A stretch of DNA of 64,000 bases from Streptomyces flavofungini (GCF_030388665.1 NZ_CP128846.1:3016001-3080000); one strand, 5' to 3'. Positions 1 to 11,866 are shown, counted from the stretch's first letter. The notes: generated from the letters alone by a model not told the origin. Numbers and translations: made by a program.

Positions 1-2
1 AA

Positions 3-74
3 CTGGGTGCCCGCGACCGCGCCCAGGCGGTCATAGCGGCCTACGAATCGGGCCTGGTCACGGCGGGCGAGTAG
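3..74 (+). CDS. C-terminal end of an unidentified protein (partial)
   Basis: An open frame enters from the left edge and stops at TAG 72-74. The 23 visible codons read LGARDRAQAVIAAYESGLVT then AGE, with strong G/C bias at third positions. The tail looks like an amphipathic helix and cannot be assigned to a family. The gene converges on the DUF2550 gene, whose stop is 25 bases away, so the two probably share a short terminator zone. It may be only a chance open frame because so little is visible. Confidence 0.45.
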   Translation: MGARDRAQAVIAAYESGLVTAGE

Positions 75-99
75 GCTTCGCGGGCCGCCCCGGGGCGGC

Positions 100-558
100 C
101 TACGCCACGTTCACCCGCTGGCCGGGCGGTGCGGCCTCCAGCCAGGCCAGGAAGCCGGTCAGCGCGTCCTCGCTCATCGCGAGCTCAAGGCGCACCCCCC
201 GGTGCAGGCAGCCGAGCACCACCGCGTCGGAGAGCAGCGCCAGCTCCTCCTCGCCGTCCGGGGCACGCCGGTCCACGACCTCGATCGCCGAGCGCTCCAG
301 GATGCGGCGCGGCCGGGGCGCGTACGAGAAGACGCGGAACCACTCGACCCGGTCGCCGTTGTAGCGGGCGACGCCGTAGCCCCAGCCCTTGCCGGAGACG
401 CCCGCGGACTCCTTGGGGTCGGGGGCGTGCCAGCGCAGGCTGCAGTCGAAGGTGCCCCCGGAGCGCTGGATCAGCCGACGGCGCAGTCCGAAGACGAAGA
501 GCCCCAGCAACACCAGCGCGATCAACACAAGTCCGCACACGAGCAGAACGAGGATCAT
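100..558 (-). CDS. DUF2550 domain membrane protein
   Basis: A protein of about 152 residues with one N-terminal membrane segment (hydrophobic from about residue 2 to 24, then the basic FGLRRRLIQRSGGTFDCSLRW). The rest is a cytoplasmic domain containing KGWGYGVARYNGDRVEWFRVF and ending AAPPGQRVNVA. This is DUF2550, an actinobacterial family of unknown function that normally sits beside atpC. The ATG at 558 is preferred because AGGAGG lies 9 bases upstream; the in-frame GTG at 564 would leave only 3 bases. A large hairpin separates it from atpC, so it may be transcribed partly by read-through of the atp operon. Confidence 0.85.
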   Translation of the reverse strand: MILVLLVCGLVLIALVLLGLFVFGLRRRLIQRSGGTFDCSLRWHAPDPKESAGVSGKGWGYGVARYNGDRVEWFRVFSYAPRPRRILERSAIEVVDRRAPDGEEELALLSDAVVLGCLHRGVRLELAMSEDALTGFLAWLEAAPPGQRVNVA

Positions 559-636
559 CGGCACCGACCTCCTCGCCTCAACACGACTTCTCGAAACGGA
601 CCAAACAACCGCACCCGGAACCGCACCCGCATCGCC

Positions 637-682
637 TCAGCCGCGACCAGGTCCGGAAGGCTCCGGTCCTGGCCGCGGCTGA
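637..682 (-). terminator. Hairpin terminator after atpC
   Basis: A 21-base inverted repeat with two mismatches (left arm 637-657, right arm 662-682, loop about 4 bases) lies 26 bases past the atpC stop. No U-tract follows, as is normal in Streptomyces. It is placed to end the long atp transcript. Confidence 0.7.
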
Positions 683-707
683 GTCACGTTACGCCGCGCG
701 CCGGGGG

Positions 708-1082
708 TCAGCGCGCCGCCACCGCGCGAAGTCGGACGTCGGCGCGCCGCTCGGCGGAGGCGTCGGCCTCCGACTTGGCACGCTCGAGCGCCCGCTCAGC
801 ACGCTGGACGTCGATCTCGTCGGAGAGCTCGGCGATCTCGGCGAGCAGCGACAGCTTGTTGTCGGCGAACGAGATGAATCCGCCGTGCACCGCGGCGACG
901 ACCGTCCCGCCGTCGCTCGTACGAATGGTCACCGGGCCCGACTCCAGCACACCGAGCAGCGGCTGGTGACCGGGCATGACGCCGATGTCGCCGGACGTGG
1001 TGCGCGCGACGACCAGGGTGGCCTCGCCGGACCAGACACTGCGGTCCGCGGCGACCAGCTCGACATGCAGCTCAGCAGCCAA
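708..1082 (-). CDS. atpC: F1 ATP synthase epsilon subunit
   Basis: A 124-residue protein matching the epsilon family. It has the N-terminal beta-sandwich (HVELVAADRSVWSGEATLVV) and the conserved GDIGVMPGHQPLLGVLE loop at about residues 31-47. The C-terminal part is a short Glu/Arg/Ala-rich helical hairpin. Epsilon joins the gamma rotor to the c-ring and can brake ATP hydrolysis. It is the last gene of the atp operon, 132 bases after atpD. That gap is wide enough for RNA structure, but no separate promoter is evident. Confidence 0.96.
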   Translation of the reverse strand: MAAELHVELVAADRSVWSGEATLVVARTTSGDIGVMPGHQPLLGVLESGPVTIRTSDGGTVVAAVHGGFISFADNKLSLLAEIAELSDEIDVQRAERALERAKSEADASAERRADVRLRAVAAR

Positions 1083-1214
1083 GGGTGGCTCCTCGGGTCA
1101 CCACCCGGCGGTTCAGCCGGGTGTTGGGTCAAATTCTAGTGGGCGTAGGGAGAAGGGCGGACACGACCCCGTCGTGCGGGGTGTACCCGCCCCTCTCCCG
1201 GTGAGCTGCTTGGC

Positions 1215-3574
<2,360 letters not shown>

Positions 3575-3594
3575 GAGTCAGGTCCCTTCCGTCG

Positions 3595-5187
3595 TCACTT
3601 GCCGGCAGCGGCAGGAACGTCCTCGCCGAGAAGCTTCCCGTCCGAGGTCTCGAACTGCTTCTTGAACTCCGCGACGGCGTCACCGATGGCCGTGATCGTG
3701 TCGTCCGACATCTTGGCGCCCTCCTTGATGGAGGTCATCAGGCCCTGCTCCTTGCGGTGCAGGTAGTCGAGCAGCTCGCGCTCGAAGCGCCGGATGTCGC
3801 CCACCGGTACGTCGTCCATCTTGCCGGTGGTGCCGGCCCAGACGGAGATGACCTGGTCCTCGGTCGCCATCGGCTGGTACTGCGGCTGCTTGAGCAGCTC
3901 GACCATGCGCTGGCCACGCTCAAGCTGCGCCTTGGACGCGGCGTCCAGGTCGGAACCGAAGGCGGCGAACGCCTCCAGCTCACGGAACTGGGCGAGGTCC
4001 ACGCGCAGTCGGCCGGAGACCTGACGGATCGCCTTGTGCTGCGCGGAACCACCGACTCGGGAGACGGAGATACCGACGTTCAGCGCGGGACGCTGACCGG
4101 CGTTGAACAGGTCCGACTCCAGGAAGCACTGGCCGTCGGTGATGGAGATGACGTTGGTCGGGATGAACGCCGAGACGTCGTTCGCCTTGGTCTCGACGAT
4201 CGGCAGACCGGTCATCGAGCCCTTGCCCATCTCGTCCGAGAGCTTCGCACAGCGCTCGAGCAGGCGGGAGTGCAGGTAGAAGACGTCACCCGGGTAGGCC
4301 TCGCGGCCCGGCGGGCGGCGGAGCAGCAGGGACACGGCGCGGTAGGCGTCGGCCTGCTTCGACAGGTCGTCGAAGACGATGAGGACGTGCTTGCCCTCGT
4401 ACATCCAGTGCTGGCCGATGGCCGAGCCGGTGTACGGCGCGAGGTACTTGAAGCCGGCCGGGTCGGACGCCGGGGCGGCGACGATGGTCGTGTACTCCAG
4501 GGCGCCGGCCTCTTCCAGGGCACCGCGCACGGAGGCGATGGTGGAGCCCTTCTGACCGATGGCGACGTAGATGCAGCGGACCTGCTTGTTCACGTCACCG
4601 GAGCGCCAGTTGTCGCGCTGGTTGATGATCGTGTCGACGGCCAGGGCGGTCTTGCCGGTCTGGCGGTCACCGATGATCAGCTGACGCTGACCGCGGCCGA
4701 TCGGGGTCATCGCGTCGACGGCCTTGTAGCCGGTCTCCATCGGCTCGTGCACCGACTTGCGCTGCATGACCGTGGGGGCCTGCAGTTCAAGGGCACGGCG
4801 GCCGGACGTCTCGATCTCGCCGAGGCCGTCGATCGGGTTGCCGAGCGGGTCGACGACGCGGCCGAGGTAGCCCTCGCCCACCGCGACCGAAAGGACCTCG
4901 CCGGTGCGCTGCACCGACTGCCCCTCCTCGATACCGCTGAACTCACCGAGGATGATCGAACCGATCTCGCGGTCTTCCAGGTTCAGCGCGAGACCGAGGG
5001 TCCCGTCCTCGAACTTCAGCAGTTCGTTGGCCATGGCCGAGGGCAGGCCCTCGACCTTCGCGATGCCATCGCCGGCCAGGGTGACCGTACCGACCTCCTC
5101 GCGCGAGGCCGCGTCCGGCTTGTACGCCTGGACAAAGTTCTCCAGCGCGTCCCGGATCTCCTCCGGCCGGATCGTGAGCTCCGCCAT
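3595..5187 (-). CDS. atpA: F1 ATP synthase alpha subunit
   Basis: A 530-residue non-catalytic nucleotide-binding subunit. Walker A GDRQTGKT is at residues 173-180. The family signature [17 protein letters not shown] follows in the C-terminal half, near the conserved arginine-finger region. The C-terminal helical domain ends in an Ala/Gly/Lys tail ([12 protein letters not shown]). It is preceded by a 119-base gap from atpH containing a strong hairpin, the largest break inside the operon and a plausible point for differential Fo/F1 expression. Confidence 0.98.
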   Translation of the reverse strand: MAELTIRPEEIRDALENFVQAYKPDAASREEVGTVTLAGDGIAKVEGLPSAMANELLKFEDGTLGLALNLEDREIGSIILGEFSGIEEGQSVQRTGEVLSVAVGEGYLGRVVDPLGNPIDGLGEIETSGRRALELQAPTVMQRKSVHEPMETGYKAVDAMTPIGRGQRQLIIGDRQTGKTALAVDTIINQRDNWRSGDVNKQVRCIYVAIGQKGSTIASVRGALEEAGALEYTTIVAAPASDPAGFKYLAPYTGSAIGQHWMYEGKHVLIVFDDLSKQADAYRAVSLLLRRPPGREAYPGDVFYLHSRLLERCAKLSDEMGKGSMTGLPIVETKANDVSAFIPTNVISITDGQCFLESDLFNAGQRPALNVGISVSRVGGSAQHKAIRQVSGRLRVDLAQFRELEAFAAFGSDLDAASKAQLERGQRMVELLKQPQYQPMATEDQVISVWAGTTGKMDDVPVGDIRRFERELLDYLHRKEQGLMTSIKEGAKMSDDTITAIGDAVAEFKKQFETSDGKLLGEDVPAAAGK

Positions 5188-5218
5188 CTGGGTTCCCTGC
5201 TCTCCTTGATTGGGCCCG

Positions 5219-5258
5219 AAGTTTCTTTGGGGGATCTGGGGGCTCCCCCCAGAAACTT
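5219..5258 (-). promoter_or_regulatory. Intercistronic hairpin between atpH and atpA
   Basis: Arms AAGTTTCTTTGGGGG and CCCCCCAGAAACTT can pair with a small internal bulge, enclosing a G-rich loop. The stem ends 32 bases before the atpA start. Such a structure could be an RNA processing or stability element, or a partial attenuator. No function is shown by sequence alone. Confidence 0.55.
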
Positions 5259-5306
5259 TGCATCCTGTGCACGGCCCAACCCGGGCCGTCGATCTTGCTT
5301 GTTGAG

Positions 5307-6131
5307 TTACTGGCCCGCCATGCGGCGGTGCGCGTCCTCGATGCGGTCCGCGATGGAGCCGTTGATGACCTCGTCGCCCACCTGCACCCGGATCCCGCCG
5401 AGGACCGTCGGGTCCACGTCGAGGTTCAGGTGCATCTGGCGCCCGTAGATCTTCGCGAGCGCCGCGCCGAGCCGCTGCTTCTGCTGGTCCGACAGCGGAA
5501 CGGCGGAGGTGACGACGGCGACCATGCGCTGCCGGCGGTCCGCGGCCAGCTTGGAGAGGGACTCGAGGCCCTCTTCCAGGCTACGTCCACGGGGCGCGGT
5601 CACAAGACGCTCGACCAGACGCTCCGTGACGACGTCCGCCCGGCCGTCGAGCAGACCGCGCACGAGGCCGCTCTTGGCGGTGGCGTTCGCGGCCCGGTCG
5701 GTGAGCGCCGACCGCAGCTCGGTGCTGGAGGAGACGATCCGGCCGAACCGGAAGAGCTCGTCCTCGACGCTGTCCAGCGCGCCCGACTTCTGCGCGGCGG
5801 TCAGGTCGGCGAGGTCGGCCAGCTCCTCGAGGCCGTCCACCAGGTCGCGCGACTGCGACCAGCGGGAGCGCACCATGCCGGCCACCAGGTCGGCGGTCTC
5901 GCCGCCGACCTTGCCGCCGAGCAGGCGTCCGGCCAGTTCCGCCTTGGCCTCCGAGGACTGCGCGGGGTCGGTGAGGACCCGGCGCAGCGAGACCTCGCGG
6001 TCGAGCATCGCGGTGACCGCGGCCAGCTCGTCCGCGAGCTGCTTCGCGTCGACCGAGGTGTTGTCGGTCAGCGCGTCGAGACGCTCACGCGCGGCGGCCA
6101 GGGCCTCGCGGCTGGCTCCGTGCGCTGTCAT
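5307..6131 (-). CDS. atpH: ATP synthase delta subunit (long actinobacterial form)
   Basis: A 274-residue peripheral-stalk subunit, about 90 residues longer than the E. coli protein, as is usual in Streptomyces. The C-terminal signature ([20 protein letters not shown]) binds the b subunit, and the N-terminal helical domain caps the alpha3-beta3 ring. The ATG overlaps the atpF stop by 4 bases (6128-6131). The extra N-terminal region (residues about 1-90, with [18 protein letters not shown]) is helical and charged. Confidence 0.95.
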   Translation of the reverse strand: MTAHGASREALAAARERLDALTDNTSVDAKQLADELAAVTAMLDREVSLRRVLTDPAQSSEAKAELAGRLLGGKVGGETADLVAGMVRSRWSQSRDLVDGLEELADLADLTAAQKSGALDSVEDELFRFGRIVSSSTELRSALTDRAANATAKSGLVRGLLDGRADVVTERLVERLVTAPRGRSLEEGLESLSKLAADRRQRMVAVVTSAVPLSDQQKQRLGAALAKIYGRQMHLNLDVDPTVLGGIRVQVGDEVINGSIADRIEDAHRRMAGQ

Positions 6132-6676
6132 CGAGTGGCCTCGGCCTTCGCGTCGAGGTCGTCGAGGAAGCGGTCGATGGTGCGGCTCTGCCGGGCGTGC
6201 TCCTCGAGGGACTCGCCGACCAGCTTGCCGGCCAGTTCGGTGGCCAGCTGGCCCACGTCCTGGCGCAGCGACTGCGCGGCGGCCTTGCGGTCGGCCGCGA
6301 TCTGGGCGTGACCGGCGGCGACGATCTCCTCGCGCTGCCGCTGGCCCTCGGCCCGCATCTCGGCGATGAGCTGGGCGCCCTGCTCCTGCGCCTCCTGGCG
6401 CAGCCGCGCGGCCTCGTGCCGGGCCTCGGCGAGCTGAGCCTTGTACTGCTCAAGGACGCTCTGGGCCTCGGTCTGAGCGGCCTCGGCCTTCTCGATACCG
6501 CCTTCGATCGCCTCCCGGCGCTCTTCCAGAACCTTGTTGATGTTCGGGATGAGCTTCTTCCAGAAGAAGAAGAAAACGATGGCGAAGGCGATGGCGCCGA
6601 CAAGCAGCTCGGGGCCCGGAGGAATGAGCGGGTTCTGCTCTTCCTCGGCCGCCAGCTGAACCAGGTTGGCGATCAC
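6128..6676 (-). CDS. atpF: ATP synthase b subunit
   Basis: A 182-residue peripheral-stalk subunit. One membrane helix near the N-terminus (LLVGAIAFAIVFFFFWKKLI, residues about 25-44) is followed by a long charged coiled coil rich in Ala, Glu and Arg (KVLEERREAIEGGIEKAEAA). It anchors the F1 head to Fo subunit a. The gene overlaps atpH by 4 bases and lies 41 bases after atpE. Confidence 0.96.
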   Translation of the reverse strand: MIANLVQLAAEEEQNPLIPPGPELLVGAIAFAIVFFFFWKKLIPNINKVLEERREAIEGGIEKAEAAQTEAQSVLEQYKAQLAEARHEAARLRQEAQEQGAQLIAEMRAEGQRQREEIVAAGHAQIAADRKAAAQSLRQDVGQLATELAGKLVGESLEEHARQSRTIDRFLDDLDAKAEATR

Positions 6677-6717
6677 ATCAGTGCCTTTCGTCGAACGGGA
6701 CTATTCGTCTGCGGCGA

Positions 6718-7014
<297 letters not shown>

Positions 7015-7036
7015 TTAGGGGGTTGCGGGAGGGGGC

Positions 7037-7855
7037 TCAGTGGTGCTCGGCGAGAGCGCCCTGGATGTAGGAGCAGGCGAGGAGCACGAAGACGTACGCC
7101 TGGACGGCCTGCACGAAGAGTTCGAAGCCGATCATCGCGATGGTCATCACGAAGGAGACACCGGCGGCCGGGATCAGCCAGCTGTTCAGGAGGTACCAGG
7201 AGGCGACGGTGAACATCACCAGCATCAGGTGACCGGCGAACATGTTGGCGAAGAGTCGCACCGCGTGCGTGAAGGGGCGCACGAGGAGGTTCGAGAAGAA
7301 CTCGATGAACGCGACGAGCCACTTGATCGGGCCGAGGGAGTTGTCGTAGCCGGTGATGTTCTTCCAGCCGCCGACGAAGCCGTGGCGCTTGAACGTCAGG
7401 GGGACCCAGACGAAGTACACGATGCCCGCGAGAACGAACGGGTAGGCGATGACCGACGACACCGGGAACTGGGCCAGCGGGATCACCGACCAGATGTTCA
7501 TGATCCAGATGAAGAAGAACAGCGAGACCATCAGGGGGACGTACTTCTCGCCGTCCTTCTTGCCCATGGTCTCGTACACGATCCCGCGGCGTACGAAGTC
7601 GTAGCCGGCCTCGCCGATCATCTGGACCTTGCCCGGGACCATCTTCGCCTTGCCGAAAGCGGCGTAGAAGAAGGTCACCACGAGCGCGGTCGAGATCAGG
7701 GCGAGCAGCATCACCTTGTTGAACTCGAACCCACCGACCTCGAAGATCGGCTTGAAGAGGAACGAGTGCAGGCCCGGAGCCGGGAAGCCACAGCCGTTGT
7801 CGGACATGATCCGACAGCTCCAGTCAAAGGCGAGCTCAGTTTGGTCAGCACTCAC
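7037..7855 (-). CDS. atpB: ATP synthase a subunit
   Basis: A 272-residue proton-channel subunit with five to six membrane helices. The essential Arg lies in THAVRLFANMFAGHLMLVMF, and the C-terminal helix has AVQAYVFVLLACSYI. The GTG at 7855 (VSADQTELAF) is chosen because GAAGGAG lies 6 bases upstream. The open frame continues 12 codons further to 7891 but without a ribosome-binding site. It is the second gene of the operon, 228 bases after atpI. Confidence 0.95.
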   Translation of the reverse strand: MSADQTELAFDWSCRIMSDNGCGFPAPGLHSFLFKPIFEVGGFEFNKVMLLALISTALVVTFFYAAFGKAKMVPGKVQMIGEAGYDFVRRGIVYETMGKKDGEKYVPLMVSLFFFIWIMNIWSVIPLAQFPVSSVIAYPFVLAGIVYFVWVPLTFKRHGFVGGWKNITGYDNSLGPIKWLVAFIEFFSNLLVRPFTHAVRLFANMFAGHLMLVMFTVASWYLLNSWLIPAAGVSFVMTIAMIGFELFVQAVQAYVFVLLACSYIQGALAEHH

Positions 7856-8083
7856 CGCGGGCTCCTTCGGCGTGACGCATAGGTACGGCAACCTCGTTGT
7901 CGTGTCGGCGCGGCGCGCAGCCGCGGGTCGGCACCGGACTGGTGTTTCGGAAGTGTGAGCGGCGGACAGGCATCGAGCCTCGCGATGGTGCAGGCGTCAG
8001 CTCAGATGCCCGCGCCTGCAGTGCCGCAGTTGGCACCGGACGATAGCAGGATCTCGAACGGGCATTTATCCCGGCCCTACCAC

Positions 8084-8545
8084 TCACGTCGAGGACCCCG
8101 ACTTCTCCGCCTTTTCGCTCTTCTTGGAAGAGTTGGCGGAGGAAGGTTCGGGTTCCGGGTCGACGTAGAAGATCTTGGCCTTCATGTGCGCGCGAGCCTG
8201 TGACGCCATCCACACGACGGTCGAGACGGCGAGCGCGAGCGCGAAGACCTTCGGGTTGAACAAGGTGGTGTCCTTGAACAGACCCATGAAGACGAGAAGC
8301 AACAGCAGCTGGGCGACGTAGAGCATCATGCCCATCGCCTGGAACAGCTGCGGAAGCGATTTTGCCGTCCGCTGCAGGACGTACACACCGAGTCCCATGA
8401 AGGCGACGACCACCGCGGTGCCGACGACAGCGCCGATTGCTCCCTTGCCGCCCGAGACCACACCGCTGACGACGGCGATGATCGCGCCGGCGGCGGCCGT
8501 GGGCACGGCGCACTGCAGGAGATTCCGGGTGTCTTGAGACGGCAT
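8084..8545 (-). CDS. atpI: AtpI-like ATP synthase accessory protein
   Basis: A 153-residue membrane protein with four predicted helices (segments around VPTAAAGAIIAVVSGVV, AIGAVVGTAVVVAFMGLGVY, MLYVAQLLLLLVFMGLF and VFALALAVSTVVWMAS). The C-terminal tail is Ser/Lys-rich (SSANSSKKSEKAEKSGS). It heads the atp operon, the usual place for AtpI, which helps c-ring assembly or ion supply in other bacteria. The assignment rests on position plus membrane topology. A Rex-type operator lies 124 bases upstream of the start. Confidence 0.85.
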   Translation of the reverse strand: MPSQDTRNLLQCAVPTAAAGAIIAVVSGVVSGGKGAIGAVVGTAVVVAFMGLGVYVLQRTAKSLPQLFQAMGMMLYVAQLLLLLVFMGLFKDTTLFNPKVFALALAVSTVVWMASQARAHMKAKIFYVDPEPEPSSANSSKKSEKAEKSGSST

Positions 8546-8668
8546 GGCGGCAACTCCGCTTACAGATGGGGGCAGGGTGTCGTCATGGACGAGCGTAGAC
8601 CCGGACCGAGTGGGGTCCTCGGGCCAAGAGACCGTCGCACTACGGTCCTTCGGCTCTGTCGCCGGGTT

Positions 8669-8686
8669 TCGTGAACGGTATCACAA
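8669..8686 (-). promoter_or_regulatory. Candidate Rex operator upstream of the atp operon
   Basis: On the minus strand the site reads TTGTGATACCGTTCACGA. It matches 12 of the 14 defined positions of the Streptomyces Rex consensus TTGTGAA-N4-TTCACAA. Rex is an NADH-sensing repressor of respiratory genes, and atp operons are reported members of actinobacterial Rex regulons. The site lies 124-141 bases upstream of atpI, a reasonable place for repression of a distal promoter. The match is seen directly; binding is inferred. Confidence 0.7.
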
Positions 8687-8804
8687 ACTATTTGATGAGG
8701 TCTTTACCTGCCAGGTGTGCCCGCCGTCACACATGAGAAGTAATCCGCGCGTCTGTGCACGAGGGCGGGCGCATTGTCTGGTAATGGACGCTTTGGTGCT
8801 GGCG

Positions 8805-10223
8805 TCAACGCGGCGAACCGGCCTTGCGCCGGTCCAGGAAGCGCGGGCGGGTGCCGAGGGCGGTCGCGCCGTTGACGCCCGCGCCGACCGGACGGCGGGA
8901 CGGCCCGTCCGCATCGCCGGGGGCATCGGCGGTGTCGGCCCCGGTGGGCCTCCCCGCGCCCTCCCCCGCCGTCTCCGCGGCTCCGGCGGCCCCACCGGCA
9001 CCGGCCGCCGCAGTGGCGTCCCGCGTCCCGTACGCGGCCTCGGCGGCCGCCGCCCGCCTGCGCCGGTACCGCGGCGGCACGAAGCTCTCCGCCCAGCCGG
9101 GGGTGCGCGGGGTGAAGCGGGGCAGCAGGAGCAGGGCGAGGCCGACCGCGCTGAAGAAGACGATCAGGAGCAGGATCCACATGCTCGTGGAGTGCACCGA
9201 GTAGGCCACGGTGCCGAAGGCGATGAGGGCCGACCAGAAGTACATGATCAGGACCGCGCGGCTGTGCGAGTGGCCGACCTCGAGGAGCCGGTGGTGCAGG
9301 TGGCCGCGGTCGGCGGCGAACGGCGACTGGCCCTTCCAGGTGCGGCGCACGATGGCGAGCACCAGGTCCGCGAACGGGATCGCGATGATCGTCAGCGGCA
9401 TCAGCAGCGGGATGAAGACCGGGAGCATCGCGTGCGTGGCGTCCCGGGTGCCGCCCAGGTTCAGCTTCATCGCGTCCGGGTCGACCTGCCCGGTGATGGA
9501 GATGGCGCCCGCGGCCAGCACCAGACCGATGAGCATCGACCCCGAGTCGCCCATGAAGATCCTGGCCGGATGCATGTTGTGCGGCAGGAAGCCCAGGCAC
9601 ATGCCCATCAGGATGGCCGCGAAGAGCGTGGCGGGGGCGGCGGCCTCGATGCCGTACCCGTACCAGATGCGGTACGCGTACATGAAGAACGCCGCGGCCG
9701 CGATGCACACCATGCCCGCCGCCAGGCCGTCCAGGCCGTCGACGAAGTTCACGGCGTTGATCGTGATGACCACCAGGGCGACGGTGAGCAGCGTGCCCTG
9801 CCACTGGGTGAGGGACACCGTGCCGGCGCCCGGGATGGGCAGCCACAGGATCGTCAGACCCTGCATGACCATCACGCCCGCGGCGATCATCTGGCCGCCG
9901 AGCTTGATCAGCGCGTCGATCTCGAACTTGTCGTCGAGGACCCCGATGAGCCAGATCAGCGCGGCGCCGGAGAGCAGCGCGCGCGGCTCGTTCGACTTCG
10001 TGAAGACCTCGTTGAGGTTCGGCAGGTGGTCGGCGACCAGGAGGCCCGCGCACAGGCCGAAGAACATCGCGATTCCGCCGAGCCGGGGCGTCGGCTCCCG
10101 GTGCACGTCGCGCGCGCGGATCTCCGGCATGGCGCCGGCCACGATCGCGAACTTCCGCACCGGGCCGGTCAGCAGGTAGGTCACCGCGGCCGTGATGCAG
10201 AGCGTCAGCAGATATTCACGCAC
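8805..10223 (-). CDS. MraY/WecA-family undecaprenyl-phosphate sugar-1-phosphate transferase
   Basis: A 472-residue polytopic membrane enzyme of the glycosyltransferase 4 family. Catalytic motifs are LIGVLDDKFEID (Asp pair), VNFVDGLDGLAAG and PARIFMGDSGSMLIGL, with RGHLHHRLLEVGHS on the last cytoplasmic loop. The family moves a HexNAc-1-phosphate from UDP-sugar to undecaprenyl phosphate, starting teichoic-acid or polysaccharide synthesis. The GTG at 10223 is chosen over 10262 because GGGGAA lies upstream and VREYLLTLC opens the first helix. The C-terminal 100 residues are Ala/Gly-rich and probably disordered. It precedes atpI, as in other Streptomyces. Confidence 0.88.
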   Translation of the reverse strand: MREYLLTLCITAAVTYLLTGPVRKFAIVAGAMPEIRARDVHREPTPRLGGIAMFFGLCAGLLVADHLPNLNEVFTKSNEPRALLSGAALIWLIGVLDDKFEIDALIKLGGQMIAAGVMVMQGLTILWLPIPGAGTVSLTQWQGTLLTVALVVITINAVNFVDGLDGLAAGMVCIAAAAFFMYAYRIWYGYGIEAAAPATLFAAILMGMCLGFLPHNMHPARIFMGDSGSMLIGLVLAAGAISITGQVDPDAMKLNLGGTRDATHAMLPVFIPLLMPLTIIAIPFADLVLAIVRRTWKGQSPFAADRGHLHHRLLEVGHSHSRAVLIMYFWSALIAFGTVAYSVHSTSMWILLLIVFFSAVGLALLLLPRFTPRTPGWAESFVPPRYRRRRAAAAEAAYGTRDATAAAGAGGAAGAAETAGEGAGRPTGADTADAPGDADGPSRRPVGAGVNGATALGTRPRFLDRRKAGSPR

Positions 10224-10325
10224 GGGCTTCCCCACAGGTATCGCTGGCCATCTCAGCACCACACCCTAGCTTCGCGCGCATAAGGTTGGGGACGTCTGGG
10301 TAGCGACGATCGTTGCACAAGTCCG

Positions 10326-11624
10326 CTACACGGGTGCGGATCGCCCTCTGTCCGTACTCGGATACGGCGGAAACCGGCCCGCCAGTTCCCGCACCGTGTC
10401 CCTGACTTTGGCCTCCTCACGGACCGCGCCCGCGAACAGGGCGGCGATCCTTGCCATTTCACCCTCGCCCATGCCCTGCGTGGTGACGGCCGCCGTCCCG
10501 AGCCGCAGTCCCCGGCCGTCGCCGACCGTGCCATCAGCGGCTCCGCCGCGGGGCAGCGCGCAGGTGTCAAGGACGAGTCCGGCCGCGGCGAGACGGCCGC
10601 GGGCCACCGCCGCCGTCACCCCTTGCGGGGTCGGGTCGGCCAGAATCAGATGCGTGTCCGTGCCGCCGGTGCTGATGTCGAACCCCTCCTCCGCCAGCGC
10701 CTGCGCCAACACCTTTGCGTTCGCCACGACTTGGTGCGCGTACGCCGTGAAGGCCGGTGTCGCCGCCTCGCCGAACGCCACCGCCTTGGCGGCGATCGTG
10801 TGCATCTGGGCGCCGCCCTGCGTGAACGGGAACACCGCCCGGTCGACCCGCTCCGCCAGCTCCCGGCGGCACAGGATCATGCCGCCGCGCGGGCCGCGCA
10901 GGACCTTGTGCGTCGTCGCGCACACGACGTCCGCGTACGGCACCGGGTTCGGTGCCGCGCCGCCCGCCACCAGGCCCACGGGGTGGGCGGCGTCGGCGAT
11001 CAGATGGGCGCCCACGTCGTCCGCCACCTCGCGGAAGGCCGCGTAGTCGATGTGCCGGGGGTAGGCGATCGAGCCGCACACGATGGCTTTCGGCCGATGC
11101 CTGCGCGCCAGCGCCCGCACTTCCTCGTAGTCGATCAGCTCCGTCTCCGGATCGAGGCCGTACCCCACGAAGTCGAACCAGCGTCCCGAGAAGTTCGCGG
11201 GCGACCCGTGCGTGAGGTGGCCGCCGTACGGCAGGCCCATCGCCAGGACCGTGTCCCCCGGGCGCAGCAGGGCCGCGTAGGCCGCGAGGACGGCCGCGGA
11301 GCCCGAGTGCGGCTGTACGTTCGCGTGGTCGGCGCCGAACAGGGCCTTCGCGCGGTCCGTGGCGATGCGCTCCGCCACGTCCACCAGCTCGCAGCCGCCG
11401 TGGTGGCGGGCTCCCGGGTAGCCCTCCGCGTACTTGTTCGCCAGTAGCGAGCCCAGGGCCGTGAGGACGGCCTCCGACGTGAAGTTCTCCGCCGCGATCA
11501 GCTGCAGGCTGCTCGACTGTCGCGCCAGCTCGCCGAGCACCACGTCGGCCAGCTCCGGGTCCTGCCGCCGCAGCCCCGCGTACGCCGCCGCAGCGGCGGC
11601 GGGTCCCGCGTCGGCCGTCGTCAT
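10326..11624 (-). CDS. glyA: Serine hydroxymethyltransferase
   Basis: A 432-residue PLP enzyme that converts serine and tetrahydrofolate to glycine and methylene-tetrahydrofolate. The PLP lysine is in the motif VVCATTHKVLRGPRGG. Other signatures are SLQLIAAENFTSEAVL, KYAEGYPGARHHGG and IADAAHPVGLVAGG. The ATG at 11624 starts MTTADAG. The box TACATT lies exactly 6 bases before it, so the mRNA may be leaderless, with GGAGAG filling the spacer. The longer upstream frame is non-coding in character. A second paralogue elsewhere is usual in the genus. Confidence 0.92.
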   Translation of the reverse strand: MTTADAGPAAAAAAYAGLRRQDPELADVVLGELARQSSSLQLIAAENFTSEAVLTALGSLLANKYAEGYPGARHHGGCELVDVAERIATDRAKALFGADHANVQPHSGSAAVLAAYAALLRPGDTVLAMGLPYGGHLTHGSPANFSGRWFDFVGYGLDPETELIDYEEVRALARRHRPKAIVCGSIAYPRHIDYAAFREVADDVGAHLIADAAHPVGLVAGGAAPNPVPYADVVCATTHKVLRGPRGGMILCRRELAERVDRAVFPFTQGGAQMHTIAAKAVAFGEAATPAFTAYAHQVVANAKVLAQALAEEGFDISTGGTDTHLILADPTPQGVTAAVARGRLAAAGLVLDTCALPRGGAADGTVGDGRGLRLGTAAVTTQGMGEGEMARIAALFAGAVREEAKVRDTVRELAGRFPPYPSTDRGRSAPV

Positions 11625-11684
11625 CTCTCCAATGTAGGCCGGGGGTGGTGGGGGTGCGCGGTGGGCGCTACCGCGACGGTCCCC

Positions 11685-11852
11685 AACCCCGCCCCTTCCC
11701 GGAACCGGGGGCTCCGCCCCCAGACCCCGCTCCTCAAACGCCGGAGGGGCTATATCTAGCCCGTCCGGCGTTTGAGGACGAAGCGCGGAGCGCCGATACG
11801 GGGGTCCAGGGGGCGCAGCCCCCGGTTTCGGAGGAGGGGCGGGACTGGGGCG
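11685..11852. repeat. Dispersed near-palindromic intergenic element (copy 1)
   Basis: The gap between glyA and the phosphatase homologue is filled by two inverted halves. The central hairpin at 11732-11777 pairs CCTCAAACGCCGGAGGGGCT with AGCCCGTCCGGCGTTTGAGG around ATATCT. Flanking arms carry GGGGGCTCCGCCCCC and GGGGGCGCAGCCCCC. Positions 11758-11804 recur in inverted orientation at 51272-51318 with two mismatches in 47 bases. It probably acts as a transcription terminator for the minus-strand gene that ends at 11867. Confidence 0.8.
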
Positions 11853-11866
11853 CACCCGCGAGGCCA

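Noticed and set aside
7856-7891. Upstream extension of atpB to 7891
   Set aside because: No ribosome-binding site; the GTG at 7855 has GAAGGAG at the right distance.
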